A stretch of 37,161 nt of DNA from Spirochaetia bacterium (lineage in GTDB: Bacteria > Spirochaetota > Spirochaetia > Treponematales > Treponemataceae). Positions 16,013 to 22,767 of this stretch are shown in pieces (within the stretch, counting starts at the first letter, position 1; every line of letters starts with the position of its first letter). Location: assembly GCA_900769975.1 (NCBI GenBank), contig CAAGIR010000186.1:1-37161 (forward strand), given 5' to 3'. The notes below the pieces were generated by a model. That model was not told where the DNA came from. It was given only the letters and a program-made list of their open reading frames with translations, and ran no database searches. The position numbers and the translations under genes are program-made.

Positions 16013-17329
16013 TTAGGACCAAATCAGCCACAAAACAAGTGCCGCAATTGTTGTAGTTATAATTGTGAATGGAGCACTTATTTTTAGGAATCCACCGAAT
16101 TTTATAGGATGACCTTCTTTTTTCAAAATACCCATAGCAACAATGTTTGCAGATGCACCAAAAGGAGTAAGGTTTCCGCCAAGACAAGAACCTACAAGTA
16201 GGGCAAACATAAACAATTCTTTTGGAATGCCGATATTCTGGGCAAGATTTCCAGCAACAGGCAGCATAACAATGATGTATGGAACATTATCAACAAAGCC
16301 AGAAATAAGAACAGAAAACAGCAAAATCAAAATAAATGCAGCAAGTTTATTTCCGTTCGTGATTTTTGCAAGCCAGAGTGAAAAATCATTAAGTAAACCA
16401 GTTTCACTGACAGCACCAACAACTACAAAAATTCCTATAAGAAATGCAATAGTTTCCCAGTCCAGTTCCTTAATTAACGTCCACACTTCATTATTATTCT
16501 TTTTTTGAATAAATTTATACCATAACAGACCAATAATTCCCAGAGCCAGAACGTAACATCCTGAACCATAGCCAAGTTCCGTACTTAAAAAAGAAATAAC
16601 GGCAAGACCAAGAATCATAAAAACCAATAGCCACAATGGAACAGTAGAAATTATGTTTTCTTTTTCGATAACGGCTTTTTCTTTAACTTTGCCAAAAATA
16701 GCATAAAAGAAAATACACCCTGCAATCATGCCGGCTTGAATTATAAAGAATATGGAAAGTTTACCTTGGTGAACAAAAAAGTCATTAAAGTTGTAACTTG
16801 CATAACTGGCAAAAATCATACTTGGTGGATCACCCACCAGCGTAGCAGTTCCTTCAAGATTTGACATAACAGCAAGGCCAATCATAAAAGGAACAGGATT
16901 AAGTTTAAGTTTTTTTGATAAAGCAAGTGCGATAGGAGCCATAACCAGAACAGTAGCAACATTTTCTACAAAAATAGAAATAATACCAGTCATTGCAAGG
17001 ATGAGGATAACGGCAATTCCAGTGTTCGGCGAATGTTGCACAAGAAAATCGGCAATGCGGGCAGGCACTTTAGAATAAATGAAAAGCGATGCAATAATCA
17101 TGCTGCCTACATAAATCATCAGAATATTCCAGTTTATCAATTCAAAGAAAATGTGATAAAGAGTACTTCCTACAGATGTCTGTTCAAAAACTTTTCCACC
17201 AAAAATCAGTCCTAAAACTATAGAGATAATAGCCGCCGTAGTTGTCATTATGACCTTTTTATCTTGAAAAATGATGACCAAAAGATACATAACCAACGCT
17301 AACGCTAAAATAATCCATTTAATTTCCAT
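16013..17329 (-). CDS. ArsB/NhaD-type (ion transporter superfamily) permease
   Basis: A 438-aa polytopic inner-membrane protein with about 11-12 hydrophobic helices. It shows the internal two-fold repeat of this superfamily: NLEGTATLVGDPPSM in the first half and GGNLTPFGASANIVA in the second, the re-entrant hairpins that bind substrate and cation. Members include Na+/H+ antiporters, arsenite permeases and di/tricarboxylate (SLC13-like) carriers. No arsenic gene is nearby, so an anion or sodium-coupled carrier is as likely as arsenite export. AGGAG precedes the ATG by 9 nt. It starts 57 nt after the end of ychF on the same strand. Confidence 0.8.
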   Translation of the reverse strand: MEIKWIILALALVMYLLVIIFQDKKVIMTTTAAIISIVLGLIFGGKVFEQTSVGSTLYHIFFELINWNILMIYVGSMIIASLFIYSKVPARIADFLVQHSPNTGIAVILILAMTGIISIFVENVATVLVMAPIALALSKKLKLNPVPFMIGLAVMSNLEGTATLVGDPPSMIFASYASYNFNDFFVHQGKLSIFFIIQAGMIAGCIFFYAIFGKVKEKAVIEKENIISTVPLWLLVFMILGLAVISFLSTELGYGSGCYVLALGIIGLLWYKFIQKKNNNEVWTLIKELDWETIAFLIGIFVVVGAVSETGLLNDFSLWLAKITNGNKLAAFILILLFSVLISGFVDNVPYIIVMLPVAGNLAQNIGIPKELFMFALLVGSCLGGNLTPFGASANIVAMGILKKEGHPIKFGGFLKISAPFTIITTTIAALVLWLIWS

Positions 17330-17386
17330 ACTCTATGCTCCTGCTGAGTAAAATTACAAGGCGACAAAACCAAAAAAAGATGATGG

Positions 17387-18517
17387 TTAGACATTAAATT
17401 TAAAGAAAAGAACATCGCCATCCTGTACAACGTATTCTTTACCTTCCTGCCGATATTTTCCAGCCGCTTTAATGGTAGCTTCATCACCATATTGACGCAA
17501 ATCTTCTATAGTATACGCTTCTGCACGAATAAAACCTTTTTCAAAATCTGTGTGAATGACACCAGCAGCACGAGGAGCTTTATCGCCAGCGTGAATAGTC
17601 CATGCACGACATTCATCAGGACCGCCAGTAAAGAAAGTACGCAGTCCCATCAAATGGTAAGCTTTGCGAGCCAGAACAGCAAGACCGCTTTCTTTGAGAC
17701 CTACACTTTCCATAAAATCTTTTTTATCGGCAGGATCTTCAATTTCGGCTAAATCTGCTTCAAATTTACCGCAAATCACAACAACTTCAGATTTTTCTTC
17801 GTCAGCATATTTTTTTACAATTTCTACATATTTATTTGTGCCTTCAGCAACAGAATCTTCATCAACATTTGCTACATAAAGCGTAGGTTTCATAGTCAAA
17901 AGAAACATATCATAAACAGCGGCCTTTTCATCATCAGTTAAATCGGCAGTGCGGGCACATTTTCCATCCTGCAAAAGAGGCTTAATTTTATTTACGGCAC
18001 TTTGCCATGGAGCGTATTTTTTTTCTTCTTCCTTGCCCAAAGAACGTACGGCACGAGTAACTTTATCCTGGCGGGTTTCAATAGTATTCAAATCTGCCTG
18101 ACAAAGTTCCCAGTTTATAGTAAGAATATCACTTTCTGGGTCAATCGGAGCGGCTTCATTTGCATTATCACGAACGTGCATAATATCAGGATTATCAAAA
18201 CAGCGGACAACATGTGCAATAACAGAACATTCACGAATATTTGCAAGAAATTTATTTCCAAGTCCTTCACCTTGACTCGCACCTTTTATAAGACCTGCAA
18301 TATCCACAAATTTAACAGCCGCAGGAGTCTTTTTTTTAGGATTATGTTTACTAGCTAAAAAATCGAGCCTTTCATCGGGCAAATCTACAATACCAATGTT
18401 CGGGTCAATCGTACAAAAAGGAAAATTCTCTGCACTGGCAGGAGCCGAAGTGAGAGCCGAAAAAATAGTGGATTTTCCAACATTTGGAAGTCCAACAATA
18501 CCACATTCAAGTGCCAT
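17387..18517 (-). CDS. ychF: Ribosome-binding ATPase YchF (Obg family)
   Basis: YchF is a universal Obg-family P-loop protein that hydrolyses ATP rather than GTP and binds ribosomes. The 376 residues hold the G1 loop GLPNVGKS (9-16), switch II DIAGLIKGAS, a coiled-coil insertion (about 130-205) and a C-terminal TGS domain ending VQDGDVLFFKFNV. The length is close to the usual 363. GGAGA sits 6 nt before the ATG at 18515-18517. A hairpin-rich gap (18518-18691) separates it from the upstream TSCPD-domain gene, so it may have its own promoter. Confidence 0.95.
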   Translation of the reverse strand: MALECGIVGLPNVGKSTIFSALTSAPASAENFPFCTIDPNIGIVDLPDERLDFLASKHNPKKKTPAAVKFVDIAGLIKGASQGEGLGNKFLANIRECSVIAHVVRCFDNPDIMHVRDNANEAAPIDPESDILTINWELCQADLNTIETRQDKVTRAVRSLGKEEEKKYAPWQSAVNKIKPLLQDGKCARTADLTDDEKAAVYDMFLLTMKPTLYVANVDEDSVAEGTNKYVEIVKKYADEEKSEVVVICGKFEADLAEIEDPADKKDFMESVGLKESGLAVLARKAYHLMGLRTFFTGGPDECRAWTIHAGDKAPRAAGVIHTDFEKGFIRAEAYTIEDLRQYGDEATIKAAGKYRQEGKEYVVQDGDVLFFKFNV

Positions 18518-18539
18518 AAAATCTCCAAAATTTAAAAAT

Positions 18540-18690
18540 TTATCATAATTTTAATTATTTTTTTTTAGGGCGGCTTTTGCTACGCAAAAACAGGCTTTTC
18601 AGGGTTCCGCTATCGCTACATTCGACGCAGCAAGCTGCTTACGAACGGGCTTCGCCCGCCCTTACAATCCTTGCCGCAAAGCTCTGCTGA
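18540..18690. repeat. Hairpin-rich intergenic element between the TSCPD gene and ychF
   Basis: This 150-bp stretch is GC-rich compared with its surroundings and holds consecutive palindromes: GCAGC-aa-GCTGC (18627-18638) and CGGGC-ttc-GCCCG (18646-18658), plus TTTGCTACGCAAA further left. It could terminate transcription of the TSCPD gene (minus strand), or be an independent dispersed repeat of this genome. No second copy is present in the window. Confidence 0.45.
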
Positions 18691-18691
18691 A

Positions 18692-18934
18692 TTACTTTGA
18701 AAGAACTGCTTTGGCCAGTTGGTCAGCACAACTCGTAGATTTTAATCCGCAAGTGTTGCCGGCCAGTTTATCTGCAATTTCCTGTGCTTTCATTCCATCG
18801 CACAATTTTGCAATAGCTTTAAGGTTCCCGTTACAGCCACCGTCAAAACTGATGTTTGTAATAGTGTCGTCATCATTTTTTGTAAAATGAATAGTCTGGG
18901 CGCAAACACCCTTTGTTTTAAAAGAAATTTCCAT
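18692..18934 (-). CDS. TSCPD-domain (TIGR03905-type) small protein
   Basis: Starting at the ATG 18932-18934 gives 80 aa, the normal size of this family; the frame is open further upstream but that part overlaps the promoter. The sequence follows the family pattern (FKTKGVCAQTIHF, GGCNGNLKAIAKL, CGLKSTSCADQLAKAV) with four conserved cysteines that suggest metal or cluster binding. The signature TSCPD reads TSCAD here. The domain also occurs at the C-terminus of some B12-dependent ribonucleotide reductases; the stand-alone version has no established function. There is no proper Shine-Dalgarno, and the promoter lies so close that the mRNA is probably leaderless. Confidence 0.8.
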   Translation of the reverse strand: MEISFKTKGVCAQTIHFTKNDDDTITNISFDGGCNGNLKAIAKLCDGMKAQEIADKLAGNTCGLKSTSCADQLAKAVLSK

Positions 18935-18940
18935 ACCTAA

Positions 18941-18969
18941 AGTATAGTGAAAAAGACTCTCGTTTACAA
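18941..18969 (-). promoter_or_regulatory. Sigma-70-type promoter giving a probable leaderless TSCPD mRNA
   Basis: On the minus strand TTGTAA (18964-18969) and TATACT (18941-18946) are separated by 17 bp. The -10 box ends only 6 nt before the ATG, so transcription should start at or within a base or two of the start codon. Confidence 0.65.
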
Positions 18970-19325
18970 GAAAAAAATATTTTAGATTCGATGAAGAAAA
19001 CCAAGTAGGCACAGATTTAACAAGAGCGGGTTTTAGCGTAGCGTTAATATCAAAGAGGGACAGACCTCACCATTATTTTAAAACGGGCGAGTTTTAACGC
19101 AGTGTTAACATCAAAGAGGGACAGACCTCCGTTATTGTGACAAAGACGAGTTTTAGCGCAAGCTGCAAAGGACATGGCTAGCGCAGCATTGTTGTGGGTT
19201 TGAGGGGAAACGGCACCGAGAATTGAGCTGTGACGAGCGCAGCGAGGAAGCCGCTTGCGGCCGAACGGATAGTGAGCAGCGAAATGCGACTGGGAATGTT
19301 ATGGCGTGCCATAAAATCTAAAAAA
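18970..19325 (+). repeat. Degenerate SVR copy 3 with reverse tags and TTTTAGCGC motifs (intergenic)
   Basis: No gene is seen. Two reverse tags GGGACAGACC lie at 19057-19066 and 19119-19128, each preceded by a related stretch (gagttttaacgc...gttaacatcaaag) resembling half of the CGAGTTTT hairpin. A diverged SVR copy occupies about 19200-19294: it keeps the end GCGACTGGG and has second stem GCCGC-tt-GCGGC, where other copies have GTCGC-tt-GCGAC, a compensated double change. The variable stem is poorly formed here. Confidence 0.6.
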
Positions 19326-20249
19326 TTAATTTTTTGGAATGAGTTTATTGATTGTGTAATCGCGTTGACGCCAGTTTTTGTCCACTTTTACCTGCAAATC
19401 AAGGTCAATTTTTTGAATGTAAATCTGGCTGAGCTTCTTGATTGCCGCAAGACGGATTTCTTTGATTTTGGAAGCATTTTTGCCGATTACGATGCCTTTC
19501 TGACTGTCACGTTCAACGCACAAAAATGCACGAATCCAAAGTTTTTTTCCTTCATTTCTATGTTCTACATCTGCAACTTCGACATAAACGGCATGGGGTA
19601 TTTCCTGCTCCAGTCTGTTTATTGCTTCTCCACGAATAATTTCGCAAATCCTAAAGGACAAATTTTGATCGGTGTACAGTTCTTCGTCATAAATTGGCGG
19701 ATGTTCTGGAACTTTTTGGTATAGGGCTTTTAAAACTTCGTTAATTCCTATGTCTTTCTGTGCTGAAATTTCAAATATGTTCGTTTTTTCGATAAGCGGA
19801 AGGTTTTCTTTGATAAAATTGTATGCTTTTTCGCTTTTTGAAGCCGGCAAATCTGTTTTGTTGATGGCTACAACTGTTTTTTTCTGAAGATTTTGGAGTA
19901 ATGCGGCGGTATGCTGTTCTTCTTCTCCAATTTCGCGGGTGGAATCGATTATGTAAAGTACGGCGTCAATGTCTTCGAGTTGATTTTCTGTTACTGTTTT
20001 TAAGCGGAGGTTCAGTTTTTTGTCTGAATCGTGATATCCTGGTGTGTCTATAAAAACTAGCTGACCGTACGAAGTGTTTACTATTCCTTTTATTGCATTG
20101 CGGGTTGTTTGCGGGATGGGAGAAACTATGCTTACTTCTTCCTGGCAGGCGGTGTTCAAAAATGTTGATTTTCCTGCGCTTGGTCTGCCTATGATTGCAA
20201 CAAATCCAGAATGTGGTGTTTTTTCTTCTATTATAGTATCGTTTTCCAT
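19326..20249 (-). CDS. era: GTPase Era
   Basis: Era binds the 3' end of 16S rRNA and helps 30S assembly. The 307 residues have the G1 loop GRPSAGKS (21-28; most Era proteins have GRPNVGKS), switch I with SPIPQTTRNAI, DTPG in FIDTPGYH, and the G4 motif NKTD. The C-terminal KH domain runs through GKNASKIKEIRLAAIKKL and ends in the QVKVDKNWRQ segment that packs against it. Length is typical. AAGGAA upstream of the ATG is a moderate ribosome binding site. The gene stands alone, followed by a repeat-filled gap. Confidence 0.95.
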   Translation of the reverse strand: MENDTIIEEKTPHSGFVAIIGRPSAGKSTFLNTACQEEVSIVSPIPQTTRNAIKGIVNTSYGQLVFIDTPGYHDSDKKLNLRLKTVTENQLEDIDAVLYIIDSTREIGEEEQHTAALLQNLQKKTVVAINKTDLPASKSEKAYNFIKENLPLIEKTNIFEISAQKDIGINEVLKALYQKVPEHPPIYDEELYTDQNLSFRICEIIRGEAINRLEQEIPHAVYVEVADVEHRNEGKKLWIRAFLCVERDSQKGIVIGKNASKIKEIRLAAIKKLSQIYIQKIDLDLQVKVDKNWRQRDYTINKLIPKN

Positions 20250-20534
20250 AAAATGATGTATTCCTTATAAGTATAAAAAGTTGTGGCTTTCAAGTTTCCT
20301 GTTTTTCGATTAAATAAAATGCCTGTTTCAAACTATCAAAAAAAACAAAAAAATACAATCGGATTTTGACGTGAGGTCTGACCCCCTTTTATATTGACGT
20401 GAGGTCTGACCCCCTTTTATATTGACGGGAGGTCTGACCCCCTTTTATACAATATTTAAAAAAATTAAATCATTCTTGTGATTTTACAAAATCTTAGTAG
20501 AATTTCCCTAGAAAATATTGTAAAATTGCTAATC
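20250..20534 (+). repeat. Three tandem 28-bp units carrying a GGTCTGACCC variant tag, before glgX
   Basis: Between the divergent era and glgX genes, a 28-bp unit occurs three times head to tail at 20366-20393, 20394-20421 and 20422-20449, starting TTGACG and containing GAGGTCTGACCCCC. The first two units are identical; the third has one change (GTGAG to GGGAG). The core differs by one base from the GGTCTGTCCC tag used elsewhere in the window. The units are contiguous without spacers, so this is not a CRISPR. The remaining DNA is A/T-rich leader containing the glgX promoter. Confidence 0.8.
20476..20503 (+). promoter_or_regulatory. Probable glgX promoter
   Basis: TTGTGA (20476-20481) and TAGAAT (20498-20503) are separated by 16 bp, about 30 nt upstream of the preferred ATG at 20535. 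Because the promoter overlaps an in-frame alternative start at 20478, it argues for the downstream start. Confidence 0.45.
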
Positions 20535-22667
20535 ATGCAAAATTATAAGGTACAAAATGGAATGCCAATTGGTTTTGGGGCAATTATCCAGCCGAATGGT
20601 GTTAATTTTTCTATTTATAGTAAGGATGCAACGGCAGTAAGTCTTGTCCTGTTTGAATCTGATATTGCAAAAGAACCGTCTGCTGTAATTCCTCTTGATT
20701 GTGTAAAAAATAAAACAGGAAATGTCTGGCATATTTTTATAGAAGGATTAAAAGAAGGTGCCCTTTATCTTTACAAAGTTGAAGGTCCTTATATTCCACC
20801 GCAGGGCTTACGTTTTAACAGCAACAAATATCTTTTTGATCCTTATGCAAAGGCGTTTTCTTCCGGATCTGTTTTTAAATCTTATAATAAATTACATAAG
20901 CAGGGATTTGCCGCAAATAAAGGCGGAGAACTTTTAGATTTATCAGATTTTCCTAAATGTGTTGTAATTAGTGATGATTTTGATTGGGAAGGTGACAGAC
21001 CGTTAAATTATCCGCTGGAAAATACTGTAATTTACGAAACTCACGTAAAAGGCTTTACTGCGTCAAAAACTTCTGGGGTAGAAGAACAAATTGCAGGTAC
21101 ATACAAAGGTTTTTCTCAGAAAATTGATTATCTAAAAAATCTTGGAATAACGGCTGTAGAACTTCTTCCTATGTTTGAATTTGATGAAAATGAAAATGGA
21201 AATATAAATCCAAAAACTGGGGAACGTCTTGTAAATTATTGGGGATATTCTACAATCGGATTTTTTGCTCCAAAAACATCTTATTCTTCAGACAAAACGC
21301 CTGGCGGTGCTGTAAAAGAGTTTAAACAGCTTGTAAAGGAACTGCACAAAGCGGGAATCGAAGTTATTCTTGATGTTGTTTACAATCACACAGCCGAAGG
21401 AAATGAACATGGTTACACTTTTGAATTCCGGGGTCTTCAGAATGATGTTTACTATTCTCTTCCTCAGAATGACAAAAATTACTATATGAATTTCAGCGGA
21501 TGTGGAAACAGCATGAACTGTAATCATCCTGTCGTGGCACAGATGATATTGGACAGCCTTAGATATTGGGTTGTAAACATGCACGTAGACGGTTTCCGTT
21601 TTGATTTAGCTTCTATATTAACCAGAATGTCAAATGGAAGTGTTATCCCTTCTGAATGGAATTCCATAACGGCTGCAATTAATTCTGATCCGATTCTTGC
21701 CAATACAAAAATCATTGCAGAGCCTTGGGATTGTGCAGGGCTTTATCAGCTGGGGGGATTTCCTGCTGGTGAAAACAATCGCTGGAGCGAATGGAACGGT
21801 CGTTTTCGTGATGATATTCGCCGATTTAATCGTGGAGATGAAAATGTAGCCACCGCCGCCGCAACTAGAATTGCTGGTAGTTCTGACTGTTACAATCACA
21901 GCGGAAAAAAGCCTATGGCTTCCATAAATTTCATTACTGCTCATGATGGTTTTACGCTCAATGATTTGGTAAGTTATAATTATAAGCATAATGATGAAAA
22001 TGGCGAGCAAAATCGTGATGGTTCTGATGACAATATCAGTTACAATCATGGATTTGAAGGCGAATGTACAAACCCAAAAATCGAAAACATCAGAAATAAA
22101 ACGATAAAAAACTTTTTCGTACACTTGTTTACGGCACAAGGTGTTCCAATGATGCTTGGTGGCGATGAAATGCGCCGTACTCAAAACGGAAATAACAACG
22201 CATATTGTCAGGACAACGAAATCAGCTGGTACAACTGGAATTTGACGCAAAAAAATGAAGGTTTAATTCGCTTTGTTTCAAAACTTATAGAATTACGAAA
22301 AAATCATACAGTTTTCAGACGAACATCTTTCTTTGCTCAGAACAGCGAAACTTCTGATAATCTGGAAATTTCATGGTATGATCCGTTTGCAAAAGTTCCA
22401 GACTGGGCAAAAACTGGCAGGTTTCTTGCATATAAACTGAAAGGTCAGAGTAATGACAATGATTTTTATGTAGCAACAAACCTTGATTTGTACGATATGA
22501 CAATTACATTACCTGCTTTTATGGGCGAAAAAAAATGGTACAGAGTTGCTGATACTTCTTTTGATTCCCCTGAAGATATTGTAGAAAATGGTAAAGAAGA
22601 AATTCTTTTGGATCAAAGGCGATATGTTCTTGTTTCAGGTTCTTCTGTCATTTTAATGAGTAAGTAA
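20535..22667 (+). CDS. glgX: Glycogen debranching enzyme GlgX (GH13 isoamylase type)
   Basis: GlgX hydrolyses alpha-1,6 branch points of phosphorylase-limit glycogen. With the ATG at 20535 it has 710 aa, the family's usual size; the frame is open to 20478 but those residues look non-conserved and overlap the promoter. An N-terminal CBM48-like domain (about 8-110) precedes the GH13 barrel with region I DVVYNH (280-285), region II GFRFD (353-357, nucleophile D357), region III E396 in IIAEPWD (acid/base) and region IV HD at 470-471. There is no signal peptide, so it is cytoplasmic. It lies 100 nt upstream of glgP on the same strand. No clear Shine-Dalgarno is present. Confidence 0.93.
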   Translation: MQNYKVQNGMPIGFGAIIQPNGVNFSIYSKDATAVSLVLFESDIAKEPSAVIPLDCVKNKTGNVWHIFIEGLKEGALYLYKVEGPYIPPQGLRFNSNKYLFDPYAKAFSSGSVFKSYNKLHKQGFAANKGGELLDLSDFPKCVVISDDFDWEGDRPLNYPLENTVIYETHVKGFTASKTSGVEEQIAGTYKGFSQKIDYLKNLGITAVELLPMFEFDENENGNINPKTGERLVNYWGYSTIGFFAPKTSYSSDKTPGGAVKEFKQLVKELHKAGIEVILDVVYNHTAEGNEHGYTFEFRGLQNDVYYSLPQNDKNYYMNFSGCGNSMNCNHPVVAQMILDSLRYWVVNMHVDGFRFDLASILTRMSNGSVIPSEWNSITAAINSDPILANTKIIAEPWDCAGLYQLGGFPAGENNRWSEWNGRFRDDIRRFNRGDENVATAAATRIAGSSDCYNHSGKKPMASINFITAHDGFTLNDLVSYNYKHNDENGEQNRDGSDDNISYNHGFEGECTNPKIENIRNKTIKNFFVHLFTAQGVPMMLGGDEMRRTQNGNNNAYCQDNEISWYNWNLTQKNEGLIRFVSKLIELRKNHTVFRRTSFFAQNSETSDNLEISWYDPFAKVPDWAKTGRFLAYKLKGQSNDNDFYVATNLDLYDMTITLPAFMGEKKWYRVADTSFDSPEDIVENGKEEILLDQRRYVLVSGSSVILMSK

Positions 22668-22682
22668 GTATATAGTTAGACC

Positions 22683-22711
22683 TTGTACTTACTAAAAAAA
22701 AATACTATAAT
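22683..22711 (+). promoter_or_regulatory. Strong sigma-70-type promoter of glgP
   Basis: TTGTAC (22683-22688), a 17-bp spacer and a consensus TATAAT (22706-22711) predict a start near 22718. This gives glgP its own promoter besides any read-through from glgX. Confidence 0.75.
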
Positions 22712-22721
22712 GTAAATATAT

Positions 22722-22735
22722 TGGAAACGTTTCCA
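22722..22735. promoter_or_regulatory. LacI-family-like operator palindrome at the glgP transcription start
   Basis: TGGAAACGTTTCCA is a perfect 14-bp palindrome with the central CG typical of LacI/GalR-family operators (close to, but not identical with, CcpA cre sites). It covers about +5 to +18 relative to the predicted start, where a bound repressor would block transcription. No LacI-family regulator gene lies in the window. Confidence 0.65.
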
Positions 22736-22767
22736 GTGTTCAAAAGTTCCTAAGAGGAGGAAAATCT

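Noticed and set aside
20366..20449. Possible mini CRISPR array
   Set aside because: The 28-bp units abut with no spacers and there are no cas genes in the window.
20478..20534. Upstream extension of GlgX
   Set aside because: The added residues are not family-like and the stretch overlaps the predicted glgX promoter.
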